This document shows positions 7,415 to 15,945 of a stretch of 64,000 bases of DNA, one piece after another; positions within the stretch are counted from its first letter, which is position 1; every line of letters begins with the position of its first letter. Position numbers and translations under genes: made by a program. The DNA is taken from NCBI GenBank assembly GCA_000719025.1, contig JODP01000010.1, positions 124,001 through 188,000 on the forward strand, in the 5' to 3' direction. The notes beneath the pieces are model-generated. The model was not told the origin of the DNA and ran no database searches. It saw only the letters and a list, made by a program, of their open reading frames with translations. This DNA comes from Kineosporia aurantiaca JCM 3230. GTDB lineage: Bacteria; Actinomycetota; Actinomycetes; Actinomycetales; Kineosporiaceae.

Positions 7415-8393
7415 TGCTGCGATCGATCAGCTTCTGTCCCAGCGCGGCCACCACCGCGTGCAGAGCTTTCGGCCGCTCGATGACGAACGGCCGATCGAGG
7501 GCGGCCAGTCTCCCCGCAACCCATTCCAGACGTTCAGCACGCACGAAAATTCTCAGCCAGTGATCCTTTCCGGCGACGTCGGCAACCGGTTCGACCGACG
7601 CCAGCGTCTCCGGGAACAACACTCGCACCTGCGTCACGTCGGCGTCGACGAGCACCGACACCTCGTGTCGCCCGGGACCCGCCGCGAGCGGGCCGACAAC
7701 CCGCTGCACCGGGTCCAGGTCATCCGGCACCTCGAACGTGCCCTCCAGCAGGCGCAGGTCGGCGACGCGGTCCAGGCGGAACGTCCGTTCCGCCTGGCGC
7801 CCGACGTCGTGGCCGGTGAGGTAGAGCAGCCCGTGCAGGGCGACGATGCCGTACGGATGGACGGTGCGTAACTGGGCCGGTCCGTGCGGCGGCCGGTAGT
7901 CGAAGGCAATCGGACGCCGGTCCCTGGCCGCCTGCGCCAGTTTGAGAAGCACTCTCGCGCTTGCCTCCTCGCCGGTCCCACCACCGGTGAAATTCACGGT
8001 TTCGACCACTGCGTCGATCTGTCGGGCCAGGGCCGGGGGCAGGACCCGGCGCACCTTCGAGGTGGCGGCCTCCACGTCACCGATCGAGGCCGGACCAGAC
8101 CCCGGCCGGCCCGTCAGCAGAAGCCCCCAGACGACCGCCAGTGCTTCTTCGTCGGTGAGCATCAACGGAGGCATCCGGTAGTGGCGCGCCAGCCGGTAGC
8201 CGCCGTAACGACCGCGCACGGAATCCACCGGAATGCCGAGGTCACGCAGGTGCTCCACGTAGCGGCGCACCGTGCGTCCTTCCACGTTCAGCCGCTCGGC
8301 CAGCTCAGCAGAGGTACGGGTGCCACCGGACTGCAGTAATTCGAGCAACGTCAGTACCCGAGCGGTCGGCCGGGCCACGTCACCCCACACCAT
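7401..8393 (-). CDS. WYL-domain (YafY-type) transcriptional regulator
   Basis: A 330-residue regulator with a DeoR-like winged helix at about residues 8-68 (ELAERLNVEGRTVRRYVEHL then the GIPVDSVRGRYGGYRL wing) and a WYL domain at about 140-225 (DRRPIAFDYRPPHGPAQLRTVHPYG written here in shorter parts: IAFDYRPPHG and TVHPYGIVAL). The defining triplet reads LYL (GLLYLTGHD) rather than WYL. A C-terminal WCX-like region follows. These proteins usually repress or activate an adjacent gene in response to a small ligand or single-stranded nucleic acid. The ATG overlaps the end of the LacI gene by 14 bp; GTG 8378 would avoid the overlap. It probably controls the convergent VOC gene. Confidence 0.85.
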   Translation of the reverse strand: MVWGDVARPTARVLTLLELLQSGGTRTSAELAERLNVEGRTVRRYVEHLRDLGIPVDSVRGRYGGYRLARHYRMPPLMLTDEEALAVVWGLLLTGRPGSGPASIGDVEAATSKVRRVLPPALARQIDAVVETVNFTGGGTGEEASARVLLKLAQAARDRRPIAFDYRPPHGPAQLRTVHPYGIVALHGLLYLTGHDVGRQAERTFRLDRVADLRLLEGTFEVPDDLDPVQRVVGPLAAGPGRHEVSVLVDADVTQVRVLFPETLASVEPVADVAGKDHWLRIFVRAERLEWVAGRLAALDRPFVIERPKALHAVVAALGQKLIDRSSDPG

Positions 8394-9450
8394 GATCGTT
8401 CAACGGCAGCCCCGCCCGCACACCCGGACCGGGCGGAGGTGGCCCACTCGTCCCCCGGGCCACCAGGTGGGTCGGCAGGGTGATGTGGGGTGAGGCGACC
8501 TCGCCCTGCTCCAGGATCTGCTGGGCCAGCCGCCCGGCCTCGATACCCTGCTGGGCCACGGGCTGGTGCACGGTGGTGAGGTCGAACATGTCGGCCAGAT
8601 GGTGGTCGTCGATCCCGATCACCGACATCGCGTAGGGAACCGATACGCCGGCCCGGCGCAGCGTCCGCAGGGCCCCGAACGCCACCTCGTCGGAGAACGT
8701 CACCACCGCGGTCGGCGGCTCGGGCAGGCTGAGCAGCTCGCTCATGCCCTTGACGCCTCCGTGGCTGCCCCACTGGTGATGGATGACGAGGTCGGGGTGC
8801 ACCTCGATCCCGCCGGCCTCGAGCGCCTCGGTGAAGCCGCGCTGCCGGGCGCTGGGGGCGGCGTACTCCAGGCTCCAGGTGCCGGAGGAGTTGATCATCG
8901 CGATCCGCTGGTGCCCGGCCCGGACCAGATGGGTGGCGGCCTGGCGCCCGGCCGCCACGTCGTCGATCCGGACATGGGGGTGCTCCCCCAGGGTCCCGCC
9001 GGCCATCACCACGGTGACGCCCATCAGGTCCAGGCGCCGGCGCTCGTCGTCGCTGATCGGCAGGGCCACCAGGATCAGCGCGTCCACCTGGCGGCGGGCC
9101 GGGAGGTCCTCGAAGAAGCGCCGCCGCTGCGGCTCGTCCTTCACCTCGTAGAGCAGCACGTCGAGATCGGTTCCGTGCAGGGCGGTCACGATGCCGCTGA
9201 GCATGGCCGCGTAGAACCAGTGGGCCACGTCCGGTGTGACCACCGCGATCCGCCCGGTGGAGCCCCGGGCCAGCCGGGCGGCGTCCGGCGAGACCGCGTA
9301 CGACAGGTCGTCGGCCAGCTCCTTGATCCGCTGCCGGGTCTCCTGGGAGACCCCGGGCGAACCGCTCAGCGCCCGCGAGACCGTCGCGATGGAGACCCCG
9401 GCGCGCTCGGCGAGGTCGGCCATGTTCAGCGCCGCCGGTCGTTTCACCAC
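8380..9450 (-). CDS. LacI-family regulator of the maltodextrin locus
   Basis: A 356-residue LacI/GalR protein. The N-terminal helix-turn-helix (NMADLAERAGVSIATVSRAL, residues 9-28) and the hinge helix are followed by a periplasmic-binding-like sensor domain (RIAVVTPDVAHWFYAAMLSG, IGIDDHHLADMFDLTTVHQP). It diverges from the sugar-binding-protein gene, and two LacI-type palindromes lie in the shared intergenic space, one 17 bp from its own start. The likely role is a maltose/maltodextrin-relieved repressor of the downstream transporter-glucosidase operon and of itself. The ligand is inferred from the neighbouring genes, not from sequence. Confidence 0.9.
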   Translation of the reverse strand: MVKRPAALNMADLAERAGVSIATVSRALSGSPGVSQETRQRIKELADDLSYAVSPDAARLARGSTGRIAVVTPDVAHWFYAAMLSGIVTALHGTDLDVLLYEVKDEPQRRRFFEDLPARRQVDALILVALPISDDERRRLDLMGVTVVMAGGTLGEHPHVRIDDVAAGRQAATHLVRAGHQRIAMINSSGTWSLEYAAPSARQRGFTEALEAGGIEVHPDLVIHHQWGSHGGVKGMSELLSLPEPPTAVVTFSDEVAFGALRTLRRAGVSVPYAMSVIGIDDHHLADMFDLTTVHQPVAQQGIEAGRLAQQILEQGEVASPHITLPTHLVARGTSGPPPPGPGVRAGLPLNDHGVG

Positions 9451-9466
9451 GGGCCCACCGTATATG

Positions 9467-9480
9467 CGTAAGCGTTTGCG
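9467..9480. promoter_or_regulatory. Imperfect LacI-type operator (autoregulatory)
   Basis: The sequence cgtaagcgtttgcg matches 12 of 14 bases of the perfect palindrome at 9599-9612. It lies just upstream of the lacI start at 9450, where binding would block the regulator's own promoter. Confidence 0.6.
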
Positions 9481-9598
9481 TCCAGGCCGACCTGCTGTCC
9501 GATCACCGGTTCACGGTAGCAGGACGGTCCGTTGAGCCAACGGGAATCAGGGCACGCAGATTGATTGACGACCGTGGGGAGATGCCCCACTCTGTACG

Positions 9599-9612
9599 CG
9601 TAAGCGCTTACG
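9599..9612. promoter_or_regulatory. Perfect LacI-type operator CGTAAGCGCTTACG
   Basis: A perfect 14-bp palindrome with the central CG step and AAGCGCTT core typical of LacI/GalR operators, 97 bp before the binding-protein start. A -35-like TTGACG at 9565-9570 and a small gtgggg/ccccac hairpin (9574-9590) lie upstream, so the operator probably overlaps the start of transcription. Confidence 0.75.
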
Positions 9613-9708
9613 AACGCCGCTCGAACCGCGGTGGCGACCGGCGCCGGGACGGATCAGGGTCCCTGGCCGACGGTGGCGACCTGGCTGCCCACCCCCAGAG
9701 GAGTCCCG

Positions 9709-11037
9709 ATGAAGTCGACTCGTAGACAACGTGTTTTCCCCGTTCCCCGCGGCCGCCTGGTCGCCGTCCTGGCGGCGATGGTCCTGCTCCCCGTGGCCGG
9801 ATGCTCGGGAGGCAGCTCCGACGCCGCGGCCCCCGCCCCGGCAGCGGCCAGCCCCTCCGCATCACCCGGCGCCAGCGCCGCCCCCGCCCGGTCGGACGCG
9901 GACCTGGTGATCTGGACCAATGAGGCGGCCAGCCGGGCGATCACCCCGCTGGCGCAGAAGTTCGGCCAGGACAACGGCATCACCGTGGCGGTCCAGGTGA
10001 TCGCGAACGACCTGGCCGCCACCGCGATCACCGCCAACGCGGCCGGCAACGGGCCCGACGTCCTGACCCTGCCGAACGACTTCCTCGGCGGCGCACTGCA
10101 GAACGGCGCCATCTCCCCTCTGTCGATCGACCCGGCCGACCTGGCCGCCTACGACCAGAGCTCGCTGGCCTCGGTGACCCGCAACGGCCAGGTCTGGGCG
10201 CTGCCCTATGCGGTCGAGAACCTGGTGCTCTACCGCAACACCAAGGCCGCCCCCAAGGCCCCGGCCACCGTCGAGGACCTGGTCAGCACCGGCCAGGCCG
10301 CGGTCAGGAAGGGCATCGTCAAGCGGGCTCTCGCGCTGCCGGTCGGGCAGGAGGGCGACGCCTACCACATGACCCCGTTCTTCAACTCGGCGGGCGGCTC
10401 GATGTTCGCCAAGAAGGCCGACGGCCAGTACGACCCGAGCCAGGTCGGCGTCGACAGCGCCGCGTCGATCAAGGCGGCCCAGAAGATCGCCGCCCTGGGT
10501 GAGAAGGGCTCCAAGGTGCTCTCGCGCTCCATCGACGGCACCAACGCCATCGCCCAGTTCACCGAGGGGAAGTCCGCGTACCTGGTCTCCGGCCCCTGGG
10601 CCCTGGCCGACATCCGAAAGTCCAAGCTGCCCTACGACATCACCCCGGTCCCGCCGTTCAAGGGCGGCCAGCCGGCCTCTCCGTACCTGGGCGTGCAGGC
10701 TTTCTGGACCATGTCCAAGGCCAAGAACCCGGCGTTCGCAGAGGAGTTCGTCACCAAGACGATGAACACCCCCGAGGCACAGAAGGCGATGTACGACGAG
10801 GACCCACGCCCACCGGTACGGTCCGACGTCCTCAAGACCGTGTCGGCCGAGGACCCGGACATGGCCAAGCTGGCCGCCGGGGCCAAGAACGGCGCCCTGT
10901 TGCCGGACTTCGCGTTCATGGCCGGGGTGTGGCCGCCGATGAGTCAGGCGTTCGCCTCGATCGTCGGAGGGGCCGACCCCGAGAAGACGATGAAGTCGAC
11001 CGCGAAGTCGATCCAGAGCGCCGTCGCGGCCCAGTGA
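9709..11037 (+). CDS. Maltose/maltodextrin ABC transporter substrate-binding lipoprotein
   Basis: A 442-residue extracytoplasmic binding protein. A positively charged N-terminus and hydrophobic stretch end in the lipobox LPVAGC, followed by a Ser/Ala/Pro-rich linker to about residue 60. The mature part shows the family-1 (MalE-like) pattern: DLVIWTNEAASRAITPLAQK, then GPDVLTLPNDF, NGQVWALPYAVENLVLYRN and a PYLGVQAFWTMSKAKN region. ATG 9709 is preceded by AGAGGAG. It captures the sugar and delivers it to the two permeases that follow, whose genes overlap or nearly overlap. Maltodextrin specificity rests on the adjacent GH31 and amylase genes. No ATPase gene is present; a shared MsmK-type ATPase is likely elsewhere. 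Confidence 0.88.
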   Translation: MKSTRRQRVFPVPRGRLVAVLAAMVLLPVAGCSGGSSDAAAPAPAAASPSASPGASAAPARSDADLVIWTNEAASRAITPLAQKFGQDNGITVAVQVIANDLAATAITANAAGNGPDVLTLPNDFLGGALQNGAISPLSIDPADLAAYDQSSLASVTRNGQVWALPYAVENLVLYRNTKAAPKAPATVEDLVSTGQAAVRKGIVKRALALPVGQEGDAYHMTPFFNSAGGSMFAKKADGQYDPSQVGVDSAASIKAAQKIAALGEKGSKVLSRSIDGTNAIAQFTEGKSAYLVSGPWALADIRKSKLPYDITPVPPFKGGQPASPYLGVQAFWTMSKAKNPAFAEEFVTKTMNTPEAQKAMYDEDPRPPVRSDVLKTVSAEDPDMAKLAAGAKNGALLPDFAFMAGVWPPMSQAFASIVGGADPEKTMKSTAKSIQSAVAAQ

Positions 11038-12581
11038 CCGGATCCACCGGTGTCGCCGCCGTCATCGTCCGGGTGCTGTGTCTGGGCATCATGGTCGGGA
11101 CGGCGGCGGCCCTGACCCCGAGCCTGATCGCCGACCGTCGCTGGGTCTTCCTGGCCATCGTCTGGGCCGTCATCGCGGTGGTCCTGAGCACCTACGCCAC
11201 CGCCCGGGCGATCCCGGCCAAGTACCTCGTGCCGGGCACGCTGCTGCTGGTCCTGTTCGTCGTCACCCCGGTGCTGGCCACCCTGCAGCTGTCCACCACC
11301 AACTACGGGGACGGCACCCGGGGCACCAAGGCGGAGACGATCGCGGGCATCGTCCGTAATTCCGTCGTCCAGGCCCCGAACTCCCCCAAGTTCAACCTCA
11401 CGGTGGCCACCACCGGCTCCCCCACCACCGGCCCCTTTACCTTCTTCCTGGTCGATGAGAAGAGCAAGGACGTCTACTCCGGCACCGAAAGCGGCCTGAA
11501 AGAGCTTTCTACGGACGCAGTCACGCTCACCGGCGCATTCGTCACCGGGGTCAAGGGGTACACGGTGCTGACCCCGGTCCAGGTGAACGCCGCCGCCACC
11601 AAGCTGAAGGAGTTCACCGTCCCCACCGACAACGGGGCGATCCGTCAGCGGGGTCTGCGGGAAGCCTACGAGGGCCGCACCGCACTGAGGTACGACCAGG
11701 ACGCCGACGCGATCACCGACACCACCACCGGCGTCCGCTACACGATCGCCCGCGAGGGCGACCGGGAGTACTTCGTCGACCCGGCCGGGAAGCGGTTGGC
11801 CGAGCAGTCCTGGCGGGCCGGCGTGGGGCTGGACAACTACCGGCGCGCCTTCACCGACCACCGCATCCTCAGCGGTTTCGGCCGGATCTTCGTCTGGAAC
11901 GTGGTCTTCGCCACCGGCTCGGTCGCCCTGACCTTCCTGGTCGGGCTGGCCCTGGCGGTGACCCTGAACGACCCCCGGGTGCGCGGCCAGAAGGCCTACC
12001 GCTCGATCCTGCTGCTGCCGTACGCGATTCCCGGGTTCATCAGCATCCTGGTCTGGTCCGGCTTCTTCAACCAGGACTTCGGCCTGATCAACCACCTCAC
12101 CGGACTGCACGTGAACTGGCTCGGCGACCCCTGGTGGGCCAAGGCGTCCCTGCTGCTGATGAACACCTGGCTCGGGTTCCCCTACATGTTCCTGGTCTCC
12201 ACCGGCGCCCTGCAGGCCATCCCGCCGGACCTGAAGGAGGCCGCGAGCATCGACGGCGCGGGCGGGTTCACCGGTTTCCGCCGGATCACCTTCCCGCTCC
12301 TGCTGGTCGGCGTGGCCCCCCTGCTGGTGGCCTCGTTCGCGTTCAACTTCAACAACTACAACGTGATCGAGCTGCTGACCCACGGCGGGCCGTTCACCCC
12401 CGACAACCCCAACGCGGGCGCGACCGACATCCTGATCAGCTACACCGTGCGCCTGGCCTTCGGCGGCGGGGGCGCCCAGCTCGGCTTCGCCTCCGCCATC
12501 GCCACCCTGCTGTTCGTCATCACCGGAGTGATGGCCGCCGCGCAGTACCGGGCCACCCGCAGTCTCGAAGAGGTGAATTGA
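11034..12581 (+). CDS. malF: MalF-type sugar ABC permease with large extracytoplasmic loop
   Basis: A 515-residue permease. GTG 11034 overlaps the binding-protein stop (GTGA). Three N-terminal membrane segments (about residues 5-28, 34-50, 60-82) are followed by a loop of roughly 190 residues, corresponding to the P2 domain of Escherichia coli MalF, then the transport core from about residue 280. The EAA loop that contacts the ATPase is visible as EAASIDGAGGFTGFRRITFP. The P2-like loop and eight predicted membrane segments distinguish true MalF from shorter six-helix sugar permeases, supporting maltose/maltodextrin transport. It pairs with the next gene. Confidence 0.88.
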   Translation: MTGSTGVAAVIVRVLCLGIMVGTAAALTPSLIADRRWVFLAIVWAVIAVVLSTYATARAIPAKYLVPGTLLLVLFVVTPVLATLQLSTTNYGDGTRGTKAETIAGIVRNSVVQAPNSPKFNLTVATTGSPTTGPFTFFLVDEKSKDVYSGTESGLKELSTDAVTLTGAFVTGVKGYTVLTPVQVNAAATKLKEFTVPTDNGAIRQRGLREAYEGRTALRYDQDADAITDTTTGVRYTIAREGDREYFVDPAGKRLAEQSWRAGVGLDNYRRAFTDHRILSGFGRIFVWNVVFATGSVALTFLVGLALAVTLNDPRVRGQKAYRSILLLPYAIPGFISILVWSGFFNQDFGLINHLTGLHVNWLGDPWWAKASLLLMNTWLGFPYMFLVSTGALQAIPPDLKEAASIDGAGGFTGFRRITFPLLLVGVAPLLVASFAFNFNNYNVIELLTHGGPFTPDNPNAGATDILISYTVRLAFGGGGAQLGFASAIATLLFVITGVMAAAQYRATRSLEEVN

Positions 12582-13501
12582 TGACGTCCCAACTCAGGAC
12601 GACTGCGGTGCCCGGCACCCGGCCCCGCCCGGCCCGGACCCGCACGATGCCCCGGGCGCGCTGGTGGAGAGAGGTCGGCTGGCGTCACCTGGTCGGGATC
12701 GCGGCGGTGATCTTCGCCGTCGTGCCGGTGGCCTACGTCGTCTCCGCGGCCTTCAATCCGCTGGGGACGGTCGCGTCCACCGGCGTCATTCCCCGTCACT
12801 TCAGCCTGGTCAACTTCCGGGCGCTCTTCGACGACCCCGCGCGTCCCTTTGCCCGGTGGTTGCTCAACACCCTGATCGTATGTGGCGTGGTGACCGGGGT
12901 ACAGGTGTTCTGCAGTGCGCTGGCCGCCTACGCCTTCTCCCGGCTGCGCTTCCGCGGGCGCCGCGGCGGCCTGCTGAGCCTGCTCCTGATCCAGATGTTC
13001 CCGCAGTTCCTGGCCGTCATCGCGCTGTTCACCATGTTCACCGAGATCGGCGAGGTGGTCCCCGCGCTCGGGCTGAACACCCTGCTCGGCTACTGCCTGG
13101 TGCTGATGGGCGGCTCGCTCGGCCAGGTCTGGCTGATCAAGGGCTTCTTCGACACCATCCCCCGCCAGCTCGACGAGGCCGCTCGGATGGACGGCGCCGG
13201 CCACGCCACGATCTTCTTCCGGATCATCCTGCCCCTGGCCCGCCCGGTCCTGGCCGTCACCGGGCTGCTGGCCTTCGTCAGCGTGATCGGGGAGTTCCTG
13301 ATGGCCTCCATCTTCCTGACCGACACCCAGGTCAAGACGCTCGCGGTCGGGCTCTACGGCATCATCGAGTCGGACCGCTCGAACAACCTGGGAGTCTTCG
13401 CCGCCGGAGCCCTGATGACCGCCCTGCCGGTGGTCCTGCTGTTCCAGTACCTGCAGCGGTACATCGTCGGCGGGCTCACCGCCGGATCGGTCAAGGACTG
13501 A
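12581..13501 (+). CDS. malG: MalG-type sugar ABC permease
   Basis: A 306-residue permease with six membrane segments. ATG 12581 overlaps the malF stop by one base and has GAAGAGGTG upstream. A basic N-terminus (about 35 residues) precedes the first helix. The EAA motif reads DEAARMDGAGHATIFFRIIL. It ends in the typical GGLTAGSVKD C-terminus seen in MalG proteins. With MalF it forms the membrane channel, energised by an ATPase that is not encoded here. Confidence 0.9.
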   Translation: MTSQLRTTAVPGTRPRPARTRTMPRARWWREVGWRHLVGIAAVIFAVVPVAYVVSAAFNPLGTVASTGVIPRHFSLVNFRALFDDPARPFARWLLNTLIVCGVVTGVQVFCSALAAYAFSRLRFRGRRGGLLSLLLIQMFPQFLAVIALFTMFTEIGEVVPALGLNTLLGYCLVLMGGSLGQVWLIKGFFDTIPRQLDEAARMDGAGHATIFFRIILPLARPVLAVTGLLAFVSVIGEFLMASIFLTDTQVKTLAVGLYGIIESDRSNNLGVFAAGALMTALPVVLLFQYLQRYIVGGLTAGSVKD

Positions 13502-13532
13502 CCGCTCGGCACCTCGAAAGGATCTTCTGTTC

Positions 13533-15875
13533 ATGACGTTTCCCCCTCGGCTGCCGTCCCGCCCCGTGGCCGACCCGGCGGCCGTGATCACCGGCGAGCA
13601 CTACCGGATCACCGTGCTCGACGACGGCCTGGTGCGCCTGGAGTACGCCGAGGACGGCCGGTTCGAGGACCGGGCCTCCACCTTCGCCCTGAACCGGGAC
13701 CTGCCCGTGCCGGACTTCCGGGTGCTGGAGACCGACGCACATCTGGAGATCGTGACCTCGCGCTTCCGGCTCACGTACGACCGGGGGCCGTTCACCACCA
13801 GCGGGCTGAGCCTGGCCGTCCTGGGCGGGATCAGCTCCTTTCACTCCGTCTGGCGCTACGGAGAGGCCGCGCAGGACCTGGGCGGGACGGCCCGCACCCT
13901 GGACAACGCCGACGGCGCCGTCCCACTGGAGCCCGGCATCGTCTCCCGCACCGGCTTCGCGGTGATCGACGACTCGCAGTCGTTCCTGTTCGACGACGAG
14001 GGCTGGGTCTCGGCCGACACCACCGGCCGGACCGACCTGTACGTCTTCGCCTACGGCCATGACTACGCCGCCGCGCTGCGGGCCTTCTACGCCGTGTCCG
14101 GCCCGACCCCGGTGCTGCCGCGCTACGCCCTGGGGAACTGGTGGAGCCGCTACCACCGCTACACCGCCGACTCCTACCTCGCGCTGATGAACCGGTTCCG
14201 CAGCGAGGGCATCCCGTTCTCGGTCGGCGTCCTGGACATGGACTGGCACCTGGTCGACGTCGACCCGCAGCACGGGAGCGGCTGGACCGGCTACTCCTGG
14301 AACCGTGAGCTGTTCCCGGCTCCGGAGAAGTTCCTGCGCCGCCTGCACGAGCAGGGTCTGCACGTCACCCTCAACGTTCACCCGGCCGACGGCGTGCGCC
14401 CGTACGAGGACGCGTACCCGGCCATGGCCGCCACCCTCGGCACGCCGACGGACGAGCCGATCGCCTTCGACGTCACCGACCGCGCCTTCTTCGCCGCCTA
14501 CTTCGAGGTGCTGCATCGCGGACTGGAGGACGACGGGGTCGACTTCTGGTGGCTGGACTGGCAGTCCGGGCCGCACTCACGCATCGCCGGGATCGACCCG
14601 CTGTGGATGCTCAACCACTTCCACTACCTGGACAACGCTCGGGACAACCAGCGTCCTCTGACCTTCTCCCGGTACGCCGGACCGGGAAACCACCGCTACC
14701 CCGTCGGTTTCTCCGGTGACGCGGTGATCTCCTGGGACTCCCTGGCCTTCCAGCCGTACTTCACCGCCACCGCGGCCAACATCGGGTACGGCTGGTGGAG
14801 CCACGACATCGGGGGCCACTTCTTCGGGGCCCGGGACGACGAGTTGGCCACCCGCTGGCTGCAGTTCGGCGTTTTCTCCCCGATCATGAGACTGCATTCG
14901 GGCAACAACCCGTTCATCGCCAAGGAGCCGTGGACCTTCCCGGCGCCGGCCCAGGAGGTGATGACGTCGTTCCTGCGGCTTCGTCACCGCCTGGTGCCGT
15001 ACCTGCACACGATGAACCATCGGGCCTCCTCCGAGGGCCTGCCCCTGGTCCTGCCCATGTACTACCGCTTTCCCGAGTCCGCCGAGGCCTACCAGGTGCC
15101 CAACCAGTACCAGTTCGGGTCCCAGCTGCTGGTCGCGGCCATCACCGAGCCGGCCGACCGCCACACCCGGCTCGCCTCGGTGAAGGCCTGGCTGCCCGAG
15201 GGCACCTGGATCGACGTGCTGGACGGCCTGGTCTACGACGGGGGACGCGAGATCCACCTGCACCGCGACCTCACCAGCATCCCGGTGCTCGCCGCGGCCG
15301 GAGCCATCCTCCCGCTGGACGGTGCCCCGGTGCCCGGCAACGAGCCGGTTAATCCGGAGCATCTGGAAGTGGTGGTTGTCGTGGGTGCCGATGGGCATTT
15401 CGACCTGATTGAGGACGACGGGACCGCCACCGGTGCGGTGGCCCGGACCCCGATCCGCTACGACCAGGAGACCGGAGTCCTGATCGTCGGACCGGTTCAG
15501 GGTGCGGTGGACGCAGTGGCCGCAGTGCCTTCCGAGCGCCGTTGGACGCTCTCCTTCGTGGGCCTGGCCGAGCCGGCGGCCACTGTGAACGGCGAACCGG
15601 CATCCTTCGATGGGGAAAAGCTCACCGTTGACGCCGTTCCCACGTCCGCCCCGCTGCGGGTGGACCTTGGCCCACGCCCTCGCCTGCGGGAGAACGACGT
15701 CACCGCCAGGATCTTCGCCCTGCTGGACCGGGCCCAGATCGCCTATGAGACGAAGGCCCAGGTCATGCAGGCGATCGAGTCCGGGCAGCCGCTTCCGGTC
15801 CGGGTCTCGCGCCTGCAGGTCCTGAACCTGGCGCCCGAGCTCTTCAGCGCCATCGGTGAGATCCTGCTGGCCTGA
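13533..15875 (+). CDS. Glycoside hydrolase family 31 alpha-glucosidase-like enzyme
   Basis: A 780-residue cytoplasmic GH31 enzyme with AAAGGA 8 bases before the ATG. An N-terminal beta-sandwich (about 20-200) is followed by the barrel from LPRYALGNWWSRYHRYTADS. The nucleophile is Asp342 in FWWLDWQSGP and the acid/base Asp396 in GFSGDAVISWD. The usual WxDMNE motif is replaced by WLDWQ, marking a distinct GH31 subgroup. A C-terminal DUF5110-like sandwich follows at about 590-660, then an unusual tail (about 695-780) with ARIFALLDRAQIAYETK. Position at the end of the transporter operon implies it hydrolyses imported alpha-glucosides; exact linkage preference (1,4, 1,3 or 1,6) is not clear. Confidence 0.88.
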   Translation: MTFPPRLPSRPVADPAAVITGEHYRITVLDDGLVRLEYAEDGRFEDRASTFALNRDLPVPDFRVLETDAHLEIVTSRFRLTYDRGPFTTSGLSLAVLGGISSFHSVWRYGEAAQDLGGTARTLDNADGAVPLEPGIVSRTGFAVIDDSQSFLFDDEGWVSADTTGRTDLYVFAYGHDYAAALRAFYAVSGPTPVLPRYALGNWWSRYHRYTADSYLALMNRFRSEGIPFSVGVLDMDWHLVDVDPQHGSGWTGYSWNRELFPAPEKFLRRLHEQGLHVTLNVHPADGVRPYEDAYPAMAATLGTPTDEPIAFDVTDRAFFAAYFEVLHRGLEDDGVDFWWLDWQSGPHSRIAGIDPLWMLNHFHYLDNARDNQRPLTFSRYAGPGNHRYPVGFSGDAVISWDSLAFQPYFTATAANIGYGWWSHDIGGHFFGARDDELATRWLQFGVFSPIMRLHSGNNPFIAKEPWTFPAPAQEVMTSFLRLRHRLVPYLHTMNHRASSEGLPLVLPMYYRFPESAEAYQVPNQYQFGSQLLVAAITEPADRHTRLASVKAWLPEGTWIDVLDGLVYDGGREIHLHRDLTSIPVLAAAGAILPLDGAPVPGNEPVNPEHLEVVVVVGADGHFDLIEDDGTATGAVARTPIRYDQETGVLIVGPVQGAVDAVAAVPSERRWTLSFVGLAEPAATVNGEPASFDGEKLTVDAVPTSAPLRVDLGPRPRLRENDVTARIFALLDRAQIAYETKAQVMQAIESGQPLPVRVSRLQVLNLAPELFSAIGEILLA

Positions 15876-15884
15876 TCCTTCCTG

Positions 15885-15940
15885 TTCGTGGTCATGCTCC
15901 CCCACCCTCCAACTCCGGGGTGGGGGAGCATGATCACGAA
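15885..15940. terminator. Long bidirectional hairpin terminator
   Basis: Arms of 22 bp (15885-15906 and 15919-15940) pair with one G-T wobble around a 12-base loop; the core is gctcccccacc / ggtgggggagc. It lies between the stop codons of the convergent GH31 and amylase genes and would stop transcription from both sides. Confidence 0.85.
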
Positions 15941-15945
15941 GGGGT

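Noticed and set aside
9709..13501. Transporter lacking its own ATPase read as an incomplete locus
   Set aside because: CUT1 sugar importers in actinobacteria often share one MsmK-type ATPase encoded elsewhere, so absence here is normal.
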